64,000 nucleotides of DNA from CADEEN01 sp963783785 (GCA_963783785.1 CAWAOQ010000013.1:62001-126000); one strand, 5' to 3'; counted from the first letter of the stretch, positions 1 to 11,188 are shown. Numbers and translations are program-made. Notes: a model not told the origin generated them from the letters alone.

Positions 1-319
1 TCGCTGCCGATCACCTGCACCGCGTCGGCGTGCAGCCGGGTCTTGACTTCGGCCAGGCCGCGCAGCAACACCGCGTCGCGTTCGAGCATCAGCACTTCGG
101 CCGCGCCGCGTGACGCGGCCTCGAAGCCGAGGGCGCCGCTGCCGGCGAAGGCGTCGAGCACACGCCAGCCGGCGAGGTCCTGGCCGAGCCAGTTGAACAG
201 CGTCTCGCGCACCCGGTCGGGCGTCGGGCGCAGGCCCGGCCGGTCGGCCACCGGCAACTTGCTGCGTTTCCACAGGCCACCGATCAGGCGGACTTCGCCG
301 GGCGGGCCGCCGCGGCGCG

Positions 320-323
<4 letters not shown>
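1..323 (-). CDS. rsmD: 16S rRNA (guanine966-N2)-methyltransferase RsmD, N-terminal part
   Basis: Methylates G966 of 16S rRNA during assembly of the small ribosomal subunit. The visible 107 codons carry the family N-terminus (LIGGLWKRSKLPV, then RPTPDRVRETLFNWL) and the SAM-binding motif I, DAFAGSGALGFEAASRGA. The gene runs off the left edge of the window. I place the start at the GTG at 323, because it overlaps the hisF stop in a GTGA arrangement and the family signature follows about nine residues later; this implies translational coupling to the histidine operon. hisI or hisE would be the more usual gene after hisF in Burkholderiales. Confidence 0.85.
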
Positions 324-1087
<764 letters not shown>

Positions 1088-1834
1088 TCAGGCGCGGCCG
1101 TTCAGCTCGTCGGCGCGGCGTTGGGCGGCGGCGAAATCGAGCGCGCCGTTGTAGATCGCGCGGCCACAGATCACACCGTCGACGCCCTCGCCTTCGATCG
1201 CGCACAGCCGCTCGATGTCGGCCATGCCCGACAGCCCGCCCGAGGCGATCACGGGAATCGTCAGGGCCTGCGCCAGCTTGACGGTGGCGTCGATGTTGAT
1301 GCCGGTCATCATGCCGTCGCGGCCGATGTCGGTGTAGATCACGGCCTCGACACCGTAGTCCTCGAACTTCCTGGCCAGGTCGATGACCTCGTGGCCGGTC
1401 AGCTTGCTCCAGCCGTCGGTGGCCACCTTGCCGTCCTTGGCATCGAGGCCGACGATGATGTGGCCCCCGAAGGCCGTGCAGGCGTCTTTCAGGAAGCCCG
1501 GGCTCTTGACCGCAGCAGTCCCGATGATCACGTAGCTGAGCCCGTCGTCGAGGTAGCGCTCGATGGTGTCGAGGTCGCGCAGGCCGCCGCCGAGCTGCAC
1601 CGGGATCTCGTCGCCGACCGCGCGCACGATGGCCTTGACCGCCGCTTCGTTGACCGGCTTGCCGGCGAAGGCACCGTTCAGGTCCACCAGGTGCAACCGC
1701 CGCGCGCCGGCAGCGAGCCAGCGCCGCGCCATCGCTGCCGGGTCTTCACCGAACGTGGTCGAGACCGCCATGTCGCCCTGTTCGAGGCGCACGCAATGGC
1801 CATCCTTGAGGTCGATCGCAGGTATCAGCAGCAT
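1088..1834 (-). CDS. hisA: ProFAR isomerase HisA
   Basis: 1-(5-phosphoribosyl)-5-[(5-phosphoribosylamino)methylideneamino]imidazole-4-carboxamide isomerase, the Amadori-type step before HisF. At 248 residues it is full length for the family. The first catalytic Asp is in LLIPAIDLKDG (Asp8) and the second in IIVGLDAKDGK. The phosphate-binding motifs are QLGGGLRDL and ASGGLSG. It lies 19 bases downstream of hisH and abuts hisF in the histidine operon. Confidence 0.97.
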   Translation of the reverse strand: MLLIPAIDLKDGHCVRLEQGDMAVSTTFGEDPAAMARRWLAAGARRLHLVDLNGAFAGKPVNEAAVKAIVRAVGDEIPVQLGGGLRDLDTIERYLDDGLSYVIIGTAAVKSPGFLKDACTAFGGHIIVGLDAKDGKVATDGWSKLTGHEVIDLARKFEDYGVEAVIYTDIGRDGMMTGINIDATVKLAQALTIPVIASGGLSGMADIERLCAIEGEGVDGVICGRAIYNGALDFAAAQRRADELNGRA

Positions 1835-1853
1835 GGTGGAGGGATGGAAGGAC

Positions 1854-2501
1854 CTAGGGCTTCCAGGCGAGGAAGTTGCGGTACAGCGTCAGGCCGTCGG
1901 CAGCGCTCTTCTCGGGATGGAACTGGGTGGCAAAAATGTTATCCCGGGCCACGGCCGAGGTAAAGCGCGTGCCGTACTCGGTGAGCCCGGCGCTGTGGTG
2001 CGCCGCCGACGGCTCGGCGTAGAAACTGTGCACGAAGTAGAACCACGCGCCATCGGGCACGCCCGCCCAGAGCGGATGCGGCAATGCCTGCTGCACGCGG
2101 TTCCAGCCCATTTGCGGCACCTTGTAGCGGCTGCCATCGGGCTGCAGCATGCCCTCGAGGCGAAAACGTCTGACGCACCCGCCAATCAGCCCCAGCCCCG
2201 GCGTGTCCTGCTCCTCGCTGTGGTCGAGCAGCATCTGCATGCCGACGCAGACACCGAACAGCGGCTTGGAGCGCGCCGCGTCGAGCACCGCCTGCTTCAG
2301 CCCCGAATCGGTGAGCTCACGCATGCAGTCGCGCATCGCGCCCTGACCCGGCAGCACCACGCGCTCGGCGGCCATCACCGCCTCCGGCCGCTGCGTCACG
2401 ACGACCTCGATGCCGCTGCCGGCGGCCACGTGCATCACCGCCTGCGACACCGAGCGCAGGTTGCCCATGCCGTAGTCGACGACCGCGACGGTGCGGGACA
2501 T
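1854..2501 (-). CDS. hisH: Imidazole glycerol phosphate synthase glutamine amidotransferase HisH
   Basis: Glutaminase subunit of imidazole glycerol phosphate synthase; it supplies ammonia to HisF. The 215-residue class I amidotransferase has its nucleophile Cys85 in LFGVCVGMQML, and His195 and Glu197 in QFHPEKS complete the triad. The oxyanion region PGQGAM is present. It follows hisB by a single base. Subunit genes hisH and hisF are separated by hisA, the standard proteobacterial order. Confidence 0.97.
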   Translation of the reverse strand: MSRTVAVVDYGMGNLRSVSQAVMHVAAGSGIEVVVTQRPEAVMAAERVVLPGQGAMRDCMRELTDSGLKQAVLDAARSKPLFGVCVGMQMLLDHSEEQDTPGLGLIGGCVRRFRLEGMLQPDGSRYKVPQMGWNRVQQALPHPLWAGVPDGAWFYFVHSFYAEPSAAHHSAGLTEYGTRFTSAVARDNIFATQFHPEKSAADGLTLYRNFLAWKP

Positions 2502-2502
2502 T

Positions 2503-3093
2503 TCAGAGCGAGCCCTTGGTCGACGGGATCACGCCGGCGCTGCGCGGATCGATCGCCAGTGCCATCCGCAGCGCACGGCCGAAGGCCTTGAACACCGTCT
2601 CGCACTGGTGGTGCGCGTTGGCGCCCTTCAGGTTGTCGATGTGCAGCGTGGCCAGCGCATGGTTGGCAAAGCCCTGGAAGAACTCGTAGGTCAGCTGGGT
2701 GTCGAACCCGCCGACCATGCCGCTCCTGAACGGCACGTCCATGTGCAAGCCCGGCCGGCCCGACAGGTCGATCACCACGCGCGACAGCGCTTCGTCCAGC
2801 GGCACGTAGGCGTGCCCGTAGCGCGTGAGGCCGGCCTTGTCGCCCACCGCCTGGGCCACCGCCTGGCCGAGCGTGATGCCGACGTCCTCGACGGTGTGGT
2901 GACCGTCGATGTGCAGGTCGCCCCGGGCCTCGATCTCGAGGTCGATCAGCCCGTGGCGCGCGACCTGGTCGAGCATGTGGTCGAAGAACCCGATGCCGGT
3001 GGCGAGCTTGGCGGCGCCGCTGCCGTCGAGATCGACGCGCACGCGGATCTGTGTCTCTTTGGTGTTGCGCTGGACTTCGGCGATACGTGACAT
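2503..3093 (-). CDS. hisB: Imidazoleglycerol-phosphate dehydratase HisB
   Basis: Dehydrates imidazole glycerol phosphate to imidazole acetol phosphate using bound manganese. The 196-residue protein is the monofunctional dehydratase, not fused to the histidinol phosphatase found in E. coli. Metal-ligand motifs are GIGFFDHMLDQ, DGHHTVEDVG and the later NAHHQCE. The start is the ATG of MSRIAEVQRNTKETQ at 3093, which shares one base with the hisC stop (TGATG). A histidinol-phosphate phosphatase must be encoded elsewhere. Confidence 0.97.
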   Translation of the reverse strand: MSRIAEVQRNTKETQIRVRVDLDGSGAAKLATGIGFFDHMLDQVARHGLIDLEIEARGDLHIDGHHTVEDVGITLGQAVAQAVGDKAGLTRYGHAYVPLDEALSRVVIDLSGRPGLHMDVPFRSGMVGGFDTQLTYEFFQGFANHALATLHIDNLKGANAHHQCETVFKAFGRALRMALAIDPRSAGVIPSTKGSL

Positions 3094-4182
3094 CACAAGC
3101 TCGCTTTCAAGGCATCGATCATCAGCGTGTTCTCGTCGGGCGTGCCCACCGTCAGGCGCAGGCACTGGGCCAGCAGCGGGTGCAGGCCGGCGATGTGCTT
3201 GACCAGCACGCCGCGCGCCTTCAGGCCCTCGAATGCGCGCGTCGAATCGGGCACGCGCACCAGCAGCATGTTGGCATCGCTGGGGAACACGGTCACGCCG
3301 GGCAGCAGCGACAGCGCCGCAGTCAGCCGCGTGCGCTCGGCGCGCAGCACCGCAGCCTGCTCGGCAAAGACGTCGGCGTGCTCGAGGGCGAACAGCGTCG
3401 CCTCGGCATTGAGCACGCTGACGTTGTAAGGCGGCATCACCTTCTCGATCTGCTCGACGAGCGCCGCCGCGCCCGCCATGTAGCCCAGGCGCACGCCGGC
3501 CAGCCCGAACTTGGACAGCGTGCGCATCACCAGCACGTGCGGGTGCGCCGCCATGCGCTGCATCCAGGTGCGCGACGAGAACGGCTGGTAGGCCTCGTCG
3601 AAGACCACCAGGCCGTGCTGCGCGCCCACCGCAGCGACGATGCGGTCGATCGCCGCGTCGTCGAACAGGTTGCCGGTCGGGTTGTTCGGGATAGGCGATG
3701 TAGGTCAGCGCCGGCCGTTCACGCTCGATCGCGGCCAGCATTGCCGACTCGTCGAGCTCGAAGCTCGCAGTCAGCGGCACGCCGACGAAACGCAGCCCGC
3801 GCAGCCGCGCCGACATCTCGTACATCACGAAGCCGGGCAACGGGGCCAGCACCACCGCGCCGGGCACGTCGCAGGCGACCGACAGGATGTCGATCAGTTC
3901 GTCGGAACCGTTGCCGACGACGACGCGGCACCCGTCGGGCACCGCGAAGTGCCGGGCCAACGCGGCCGCGACCGCGCCCTTGCCGAGCGGATAGCGGTTG
4001 AGCGCGACGCGCGCGAGCCGCTCGCCGAGTTCGCGCTGCAAGGCTCGCGGCAGGCTGAACGGGTTCTCCATCGCATCGAGCTTGACCATGCCGGCGCTGG
4101 GCTGGATGGCGTAGCCGGCGGCGGACTGCACGTCCTGGCGGATCGTGCGCGCGATGCGTTCTGACAGGGTCGGGGCACTCAT
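3093..4182 (-). CDS. hisC: Histidinol-phosphate aminotransferase HisC (one-base frameshift)
   Basis: PLP-dependent transfer of an amino group from glutamate to imidazole acetol phosphate. The N-terminal half (from MSAPTLSERIA, with VVGNGSDELIDIL) is read in one frame and the C-terminal half (DEAYQPFSS, RTLSKFGLAGVRLGY with the PLP lysine) in another. The break is in the codons for YPNNPTGN, where one extra base near 3687 turns the expected Asn-Asn-Pro-Thr-Gly into Glu-Gln-Pro-Asp-Arg. Correcting it gives 362 residues, normal for the family. The start overlaps the hisD stop (ATGA). A sequence error is more likely than a pseudogene, since the operon is otherwise intact. Confidence 0.92.
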
Positions 4183-5504
4183 TGGGGGCCGGGCCGGGTG
4201 ATGCGCAGTTCCGCGGCGCGCGCATGTGCCTGCAGGCCCTCGCCGTGGGCCAGTTCGGCGGCAATCGGGCCCAGCACCTGGGCGCCGGCCTGGCTGACTT
4301 CGATCAGGCTGCTGCGCTTCTGGAAGTCGTACACGCCCAGTGGCGACGAGAAGCGCGCGGTGCCCGACGTCGGCAGCACGTGGTTCGGACCGGCGCAGTA
4401 GTCGCCCAGGCTCTCGCTGGTGTAGGCGCCGAGGAAGATCGCGCCGGCATGCTTGAGCAGCGGCTCCCAGCGCCCGGGATCCCGCGCGCTGACCTCGAGG
4501 TGCTCGGGCGCGATGCGATTGCTGAGCTCGCAGGCCTCGGCCATCGACCGCGTCAGGATCAGCGCCCCGCGACCTTCGAGCGAGGCGCGGATGATGGCCG
4601 CGCGCGGCAGCGTCGGCAGCAGCCGTGCGATCGCCGCGCGCACCGCATCGAGGTAGGCCGCGTCGGGGCACAGCAGGATGCTCTGTGCCAGTTCGTCGTG
4701 CTCGGCCTGCGAGAACAAGTCCATCGCCACCCAGTCGGCGGGCGTCGTGCCGTCGGCGATCACGAGGATCTCGCTGGGGCCCGCGATCATGTCGATGCCG
4801 ACCGCGCCGAACACATGCTTCTTCGCGCTGGCCACGTAGGCGTTGCCCGGGCCGGTGATCTTGTCCACGCGCGGGATCGATGCCGTGCCATAGGCCAGCG
4901 CTGCCACGGCCTGCGCACCGCCGATCGTGAACGCGCGCTGCACGCCGGCCACATGCGCGGCGGCCAGCACCAGCAGGTTCTTCTCGCCGCGGGGCGTCGG
5001 CACCACCATCACGATCTCGCCGACCCCCGCCACCTGGGCCGGCACGGCATTCATCAACAGGCTCGACGGATAGGCCGCCTTGCCGCCCGGCACGTAGATG
5101 CCGACGCGATCCAGCGGGGTGACCTTCTGTCCCAGCAGCGTGCCGTCGTCGTCGCGGTAGCTCCACGAGCGGCCGCAGGCCTCGAGCTGGCGCTCGTGGT
5201 AGCTGCGGATGCGCCGCGCCGCGCCCTGCAGCGCGTCGCGCTGCGCCGGCGTGATGGCCTCGTAGGCCGCCCGCATCTCGTCGCGTGTCAGGGTCAGCGC
5301 GGCCATCGACGTGGCCGGCAGCGCATCGAAACGCGCGGTGCATTCGAGCACCGCCGCGTCGCCGCGCGCACGCACGTCGGCGAGGATCTCGGCCACGCGC
5401 GACTCGATCGCCGCGTCGGCCTCGGCCGACCAATGGCGCAGGCGCTCGAAGCTGGCCTCGAAGTCGGCGCTGCGGGTGTCGAGCTGGCGCAGATTCAGCG
5501 TCAT
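4179..5504 (-). CDS. hisD: Histidinol dehydrogenase HisD
   Basis: Zinc enzyme for the last two steps, oxidising L-histidinol to L-histidine with two NAD. The 441-residue protein has the NAD/substrate region GIYVPGGKAAYPSSLLMN, the signature around KITGPGNAYVASAKK and GIDMIAGPSEIL, and the zinc/catalytic residues in RIAPEHLEV and SLGDYCAGPNHVLPT. The reading frame is open for another 1.9 kb upstream, but the start is the ATG of MTLNLRQLDTR, which overlaps the hisG stop by ATGA. Confidence 0.97.
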   Translation of the reverse strand: MTLNLRQLDTRSADFEASFERLRHWSAEADAAIESRVAEILADVRARGDAAVLECTARFDALPATSMAALTLTRDEMRAAYEAITPAQRDALQGAARRIRSYHERQLEACGRSWSYRDDDGTLLGQKVTPLDRVGIYVPGGKAAYPSSLLMNAVPAQVAGVGEIVMVVPTPRGEKNLLVLAAAHVAGVQRAFTIGGAQAVAALAYGTASIPRVDKITGPGNAYVASAKKHVFGAVGIDMIAGPSEILVIADGTTPADWVAMDLFSQAEHDELAQSILLCPDAAYLDAVRAAIARLLPTLPRAAIIRASLEGRGALILTRSMAEACELSNRIAPEHLEVSARDPGRWEPLLKHAGAIFLGAYTSESLGDYCAGPNHVLPTSGTARFSSPLGVYDFQKRSSLIEVSQAGAQVLGPIAAELAHGEGLQAHARAAELRITRPGPQ

Positions 5505-6139
5505 GGCTGGACGGCGGCCTCGAAGGCCTCGATCAACGGTTGGATCGCTGCGCGCTTCAACTTCAGCGCGGCCTGGTTGACGACCAACCGCGACGAGATG
5601 TCCATGATCTTCTCGACCTCGACCAGCTGGTTGGCGCGCAGCGTGCTGCCCGACGACACCAGGTCGACGATGGCGTCGGCCAGCCCCGTCAGCGGCGCCA
5701 GCTCCATCGAACCGTAGAGCTTGATCAGGTCGACGTGCACGCCCTTGTCGGCGAAATGCTGGCGCGCCACGCCGGTGTACTTGGTGGCCACGCGGATGCG
5801 CGAGCCCTGCTTGACCGCCTGGGCATAGTCGAAATCGGCGCGCACCGCGACGCTCATGCGGCAACGCGCGATCTTCAGATCCAGCGGCAGGTACAGGCCG
5901 TCGCCGCTGTGCTCGAGCAGCACGTCCTTGCCGGCCACGCCCAGGTCGGCGCCGCCGTACTGCACATAGGTCGGCACGTCGCTGGCGCGCACCAGCACCA
6001 CGCGCACGTCGGGCCGGCTGGTGGCCAGGATCAACTTGCGTGATGTTTCCGGATCCTCCTTGACCTCGATGCCGGCCGCCTTCAGCAGCGGCAGGCACTC
6101 GTCGAGGATGCGGCCCTTCGACAACGCGAGGGTGATCAT
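5501..6139 (-). CDS. hisG: ATP phosphoribosyltransferase HisG, short form
   Basis: Catalyses the first step of histidine synthesis, joining ATP and PRPP. The protein starts MITLALSKGRILDECLP and is 212 residues, the short form that lacks the C-terminal allosteric domain. By family knowledge this form needs the HisRS-like partner HisZ, which is not in this window. The PRPP-binding motif appears as DAIVDLVSSGSTLRAN. It overlaps hisD by four bases. Its upstream neighbour murA appears frameshifted just before this start, so the exact junction there is uncertain. Confidence 0.95.
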   Translation of the reverse strand: MITLALSKGRILDECLPLLKAAGIEVKEDPETSRKLILATSRPDVRVVLVRASDVPTYVQYGGADLGVAGKDVLLEHSGDGLYLPLDLKIARCRMSVAVRADFDYAQAVKQGSRIRVATKYTGVARQHFADKGVHVDLIKLYGSMELAPLTGLADAIVDLVSSGSTLRANQLVEVEKIMDISSRLVVNQAALKLKRAAIQPLIEAFEAAVQP

Positions 6140-7406
6140 GCCGGCCACCTCTTTCGATATCCGCGCCGATGGCCCGCAGCTTGGCTTCCATGCGGTCGTA
6201 GCCACGGTCGAGGTGGTAGATGCGTTCGACCTGCGTCTGGCCCTCGGCCACCAGGCCGGCGATCACCAGGCTGGCCGAGGCACGCAGGTCGGTGGCCATC
6301 ACCGTGGCACCCGACAACCGCGGCACACCGTGCACCACCGCGGTGTGGCCGTCGATCTCGATCTTCGCGCCCAGCCGCACCAGCTCGTTGACGTGCATGA
6401 AGCGGTTCTCGAAGATCGTTTCGCTGATCACTGCACTGCCTTCGGCGATGCAGTTCACCGCCATCAACTGCGCCTGCATGTCGGTCGGGAACGCCGGGTA
6501 CTCGCTGGTGCGAAAGCCGACGGCGCTGAGCCGGCCCTCGGCGCGCACGCGAATCCAGTCGCTACCGGCATCGATCAGCGCGCCAGCCTCGCGCAGCTTG
6601 TCGATCAGCGCGTCGAGATGATCGGCCCGCGTGTGGCGCAACGTCACGTCGCCGCCTGCCGCCGCCACCGCGCACAGGAAAGTCCCGGTCTCGATGCGAT
6701 CGGGAATGATGCGGTGGCCGTCGCGCGGTGCATGCAGCGCATCGACGCCTTGCACGCGGATGCGGCTGGTGCCGTGGCCTTCGATCCGCGCACCCATCGC
6801 GATCAGCAGTTCGGCCAGGTCGGTCACCTCGGGCTCCTGCGCGGCGTTCTCGAGCAGCGTCTCGCCGTCGGCCAGCGTGGCGGCCATCAGCAGGTTCTCG
6901 GTGCCGGTGACGGTGACCATGTCGGTGGTGATGCGTGCGCCTTTCAGACGCCGGGCATGGGCCACGATATAGCCGTGCTCGACGGCGATCTCGGCGCCCA
7001 TCGCCTGCAGGCCCTTGATGTGCTGGTCGACCGGCCGCGAGCCGATCGCGCAACCGCCGGGCAGCGACACCTTGGCGCGGCCCAGGCGCGCCAGCAGCGG
7101 CCCGAGCACCAGGATCGACGCCCGCATCGTCTTCACCAGTTCGTAGGGCGCCTCGGGCACGGTGAGCGCCGAGGCGTCGAGCGTGACCACGGCGGGGTCG
7201 TCGGGCGAGCGGGCGGCCGCCACGCCCATGTTGCGCAGCAGCTTCAACATCGTGGCCACGTCCTGCAGCCGCGGCACGTTGGCCAGCTGCACCGGCTCGG
7301 CGGTCAGCAGCGCCGCGGTCAGCTCGGGCAGCGCGGCGTTCTTCGCACCGGCAATCGGCACCTCGCCTTGCAGCCGGCGGCCACCGCGAATGAGAAGCTT
7401 GTCCAT
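6137..7406 (-). CDS. murA: UDP-N-acetylglucosamine 1-carboxyvinyltransferase MurA (C-terminal frameshift)
   Basis: Cytoplasmic enzyme for the first committed step of peptidoglycan synthesis, adding enolpyruvate to UDP-GlcNAc. Catalytic residues are visible: Lys22-Asn23 in AGAKNAALP and Cys119 in SLPGGCAIGSRPVD, the fosfomycin target. The family C-terminus YDRMEAKLRAIGADIER is reached near 6150, but the frame then runs without a stop through hisG and hisD. Removing one base between about 6140 and 6153 would end the protein at the TGA that overlaps the hisG ATG. I therefore treat the missing stop as a one-base error and the end coordinate as inferred. Confidence 0.9.
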
Positions 7407-7527
7407 GGTCGTCGTCTATTGTCGTGGGCCGGGCAGCACATGACATGCCGGTGCCGGGGGACAAGTCGACGGGCGCTCTGGTGGGCGACGCCGACCGCCA
7501 CCCGCAGCGTGCACGCCGCGGGCAGGG

Positions 7528-7812
7528 TCAGTGGTGGTGGGCCGGATCGGCAGCCGGGGGGCTGGCATGCCACTCGGCGGGTGTCAGCGTCTTCATCGAA
7601 AGCGCGTGAATTTGTTCGCGCATTCTATCGCCCAGCGCCGCGTAGACACGCTGGTGGCGGGCCACCCGCGGGCGGCCCTCGAACTCGGCCGCGACGATCG
7701 TGGCGAAAAAGTGGCGCCCGTCGCCCTCGACCTCGAGGTGCTCGCAGGCCAGGCCGGCGGCGATGAAGGCTCGCACCTCGTCGGCGGTCGGTTCTTGGGC
7801 GGGCAGTGACAT
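7528..7812 (-). CDS. ibaG: BolA/IbaG family protein
   Basis: Small BolA-fold protein of 94 residues, starting MSLPAQEPTADEVRAFIAA. It contains the BolA core: HFFATIVAAEFEGRPRVARHQ and the conserved VYAALGDRM. By family, such proteins pair with monothiol glutaredoxins in iron-sulfur handling; IbaG sits upstream of murA in E. coli as here, which supports that name over BolA itself. The frame is open to 7863, but the ATG at 7812 is the start that fits the family length. The tail is rich in Pro and His (DPAHHH). It is divergent from lemA with a 65-base intergenic region. Confidence 0.85.
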   Translation of the reverse strand: MSLPAQEPTADEVRAFIAAGLACEHLEVEGDGRHFFATIVAAEFEGRPRVARHQRVYAALGDRMREQIHALSMKTLTPAEWHASPPAADPAHHH

Positions 7813-7877
7813 GTTGCCGGGATTGTAGGTGGCACGCTGTCGTACATTGCGGCCCATCGTCAAGGAGGGCCGGCCAC

Positions 7878-8471
7878 ATGAGCGCTGTTCAGATCGTCAC
7901 CTGGTTCGTGCTGGTCACGCTGGCGCTGTGGATGCTGGCGGCCTACAACCGGCTGGTGCGCAACCGCAACGAGATCGCCAACGCCTTTGCACAGATCGAC
8001 GTGCAGTTGAAGCGCCGCTACGACCTGATCCCCAACCTCGTCGACGTGGCGCGCAAGTACGTGCAGCACGAGCGCGACACGCTCGAGGCCGTGATCGCTG
8101 CGCGCAATGGCGCCAAGAGCGCCAGCGACGCCGCACGGGCGAAGCCGGCCGACGCCTCGCGCATCGGTGCACTGGCCGGTGCCGAAGGAGCGCTGGCTGG
8201 CCTGATGAAACAGCTGGCCGTCGTCGTCGAGGCCTACCCCGAGCTGAAGGCCGACGCCACGCTGCGCGAACTGAGCGAAGAACTCGGCCACACCGAGAAC
8301 CGCATCGCGTTCGCGCGCCAGGCCTTCAACGACAGCGTGCTCGACTACAACAATGCCGCGCAGCAGGTGCCGACCAACGTGGTCGCCGGACTGTTCGGGT
8401 TCAAGCCGGCGGCGATGCTCGAAGCCACCGTGACCGAGGCCGAACGCAGCGCCGTGCGCGTGGCCCTGTGA
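7878..8471 (+). CDS. LemA family protein
   Basis: LemA-type membrane-anchored protein of 197 residues. One N-terminal membrane segment (residues about 3-21) is followed by the family hallmark NRLVRNRNEIANAFAQIDVQLKRRYDLIPNLV and then helical coiled-coil-like sequence. The start at 7878 has a strong AGGAGG about ten bases upstream. The exact biochemical role of LemA proteins is not settled. They commonly sit next to M48 proteases, as here, which suggests joint function at the envelope. Confidence 0.92.
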   Translation: MSAVQIVTWFVLVTLALWMLAAYNRLVRNRNEIANAFAQIDVQLKRRYDLIPNLVDVARKYVQHERDTLEAVIAARNGAKSASDAARAKPADASRIGALAGAEGALAGLMKQLAVVVEAYPELKADATLRELSEELGHTENRIAFARQAFNDSVLDYNNAAQQVPTNVVAGLFGFKPAAMLEATVTEAERSAVRVAL

Positions 8472-8495
8472 CGCCGCACTGAGTTTCCGCGCCCG

Positions 8496-10434
8496 ATGCG
8501 GTTTCGCCAGCATCAGCAGGCGGCGACGCAGTCGACGCTGCGCCTGCTGTTGCTGTTCGGCGCCGTCCTGATCGGCCTGGTGCTGTCCATCAACGCGGTG
8601 CTGGCGCTGATCTACCGCATCACGTTCCCGTTCGCACACGGCTTTCCGGCGTACTTCTTCGAGACCAATACCGCGCTGGTGCTGCTGTTCGTGCTCGGCG
8701 GCTGCTGGGTCGAAACGCTGCGCCTGCGCGAGGGCGGCGTGCATGTGGCCCGGCTCGCAGGCGGCCGCCAGGCCCAGGTATCGGGTGGCGGCGAGCTGGC
8801 CGCGCTCGAGCGCCGCTTTGCCAACATCGTGCACGAGATGGCGATCGCTTCCGGGCACACCGGCGGCCGCGAGGGCGTGCCCGCCGCGTGGGTGTTGCCC
8901 AAGGACGATGCGATCAATGCCTTCGCGGCCGGCTGGGGTGGCGAAGACGCGGTGGTGGCCGTCACGCGCGGTGCGCTCGAACGGCTGACGCGCGCCGAGC
9001 TGCAGGGCGTGGTCGCGCACGAGTTCAGCCACCTGGTGCATGGCGATACGCGACTCAACATGCGGCTGGTCGGCCTGGTCTGGGGCCTGCAGATGGTGTG
9101 GGGCCTGGGCTGCTCGCTGTGGGCCCCGAGCGAGGACGGGCGGCGCGGTCCAGGCGCGTTGTTCGGGCTCGGCCTGATGGCGGTCGGCTCGCTGGGCTGG
9201 GCCGCGGGGCGCTTGCTGCAGGCCGCCGTCAGCCGCCAACGCGAGTTCCTGGCCGACGCCTCGGCGGTGAAGTACACCCGCGTCGTCGACGGGCTGGGCG
9301 GTGCGCTGCGCAAGATCGCCGACCAGCAGGCCCGCCATGTCGCTGCGCTGCACAGCGGCCACGCCGCCAGCCTGGCCCACCTGCTGCTTGCGCACCGCAG
9401 TGCCGCGGCCGGTTGGCGCGCGCTCTGGCACACCCACCCGCCGTTGTCAGAGCGGCTGCGCCGCCTGTACGGCCGCGAGGTGCTGCCGCTCGCGGCCGAG
9501 ATGCTGCCGCCGATCGATGAAGGCGACGACGACGCGCCGATGCGCATCGCACCGGCGCTGCCGGGCGGCGCGGGCCCCGCAACAGGTGTGGAGCCTGCCG
9601 GCGCCACGACCCGAGGTCACCCCCGAAGCGCACCGCCACGACGCGCTGCAGGTGCCGACCTCGTTCGATGCCGCCGCCCGCGAGGCCGAGGCGCTGGCGC
9701 GCATCGAGCGCTGGCACGGGCCGGGCGAGTGGCAAGCCGCGATGCTCGCGCTGGCACTCGAACCGCACGCGCCCGGCGCCGCGAGCCGCTGGGCTGCCTG
9801 GCGCGAGGCGACGGCCGACCTGGGCGTGGCCGCTGCGGTGGGCCGCGAGGTCGAGGTGCTCGGCGCCCCGGCGCGGCGGCGGGTATTCGAATTGCTGCTG
9901 CAACGTGCCCGCGCGGCACCGCTGGCGCAGCGGCGCCAGGCGCGGCGCGCGCTGTTTCAGCGCTGGCGCGCCTGCCCCCGCTCGCCGGGGATGGATTGGC
10001 GCGCGCTGGCGCTCGGCCTGTTGCTGGGTTCGCGCCCGCCGATCGGCAGACGCACCGCGGCGTCGCTGCCGCTGGCGCGGCAGGCCGAGGCGGCCGACGC
10101 CGCAACGCGGCTGCTCGCAACGGCACTGGGCGCGGCCGACGACGCCGGCCATGCCTGGCGCCGTGCTGCCGCGCTGGCGTTGGCCGAGGCCGGCGCCGCC
10201 GCGCCGCGCAACACCGCCGTTGGCTTGGCGCCGGCAACGTCGCGGCGTCAACTGATGCTCGCGCTGCGCGTGCGCCGCATCGCGCCAATGCAGCGCCCGC
10301 TCCTTGTCCGCGCATGGCTGCAGGCCGCCGAGCACAGCGGCCTGGCCGGCCACCCCGGCACCGGCGACGCACTGCACCTGGCCTGCCTGGCACTCGATGT
10401 GCCGGTGCCCGAGGCGCTGCGGTTCAGCTCCTGA
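8496..10434 (+). CDS. M48 family membrane metalloprotease with long C-terminal extension (one-base frameshift)
   Basis: Zinc-dependent M48 peptidase. Membrane segments lie at about residues 16-40 and 52-70, with further hydrophobic stretches after the active site. The zinc motif HEFSH is in GVVAHEFSHLVHGDTRLN, and the third ligand is probably the Glu of SRQREFLADASAVKYTR. After about residue 355 the frame changes: one extra base near 9571-9582 shifts the sequence at GGAGP/QQVWSLP. The second part continues as an Arg/Ala-rich helical region to 10434. The corrected protein is about 645 residues, roughly twice a minimal M48 domain. The stop overlaps the convergent exporter permease by 11 bases. 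Confidence 0.88.
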
Positions 10435-11188
10435 TCTTGTAGCCGGTGGCGAGCAGGCGCAGCGCGACCAGCCGCGACGGCGACGAAGCTCACCCCCACC
10501 ACGGCCAGCGCGACCCACGGCGAGACGTCGCTGGCGCCGAAGAAGCCGCGGCGAAAGCCGTCGATCATGTAGAAGAACGGGTTCGCGTGCGACAGGCCCT
10601 GCCAGAACGCCGGCAGCGAGTGCACCGAATAGAACACCCCCGACAGGAACGTCATCGGCATGATCAGGAAGTTCTGGAACGCCGCGGTCTGGTCGAACTT
10701 CTCGGCCCACAGCCCGGCGATCAGGCCCAGCGTGCCGAGCATCGCGGCGCCGAGCACGGCAAAGACAACGATCCACCACGGCTCGGCGAAATGCGGCGGC
10801 GCGAACCACACGGTGACCGCGAACACGCCCAAGCCGACCACCAGCCCGCGCACCACGCTGGCGCCCACATAGGCCGCGAACCAGGCCCAGTGCGACAGCG
10901 GCGAGACCAGCAGGAACACCAGGTTGCCCGAGATCTTGCTCTGGATCAGCGAGCTGCTGCTGTTGGCGTAGGCGTTCTGCAGCACGCTCATCATCACCAG
11001 CCCGGGGATCAGGAAGCTGGTGTAGCCGACGCCGGGATAGACCTGCACATGCGCCTCGAGCACGTGGCCGAAGATCAGCAGGTACAGCACCGCGGTCAGC
11101 ACCGGCGCGGCGACGGTCTGCACGCTGACCTTCCAGAAGCGCAGCACTTCCTTGTTGAACAGCGTTCGCGTGCCCTCGAAATTCGAGC

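Noticed and set aside
4179..7406. Apparent 1075-residue MurA-HisD fusion
   Set aside because: The middle 200 residues are hisG read in the wrong frame. hisG and hisD have their own starts with ATGA overlap.
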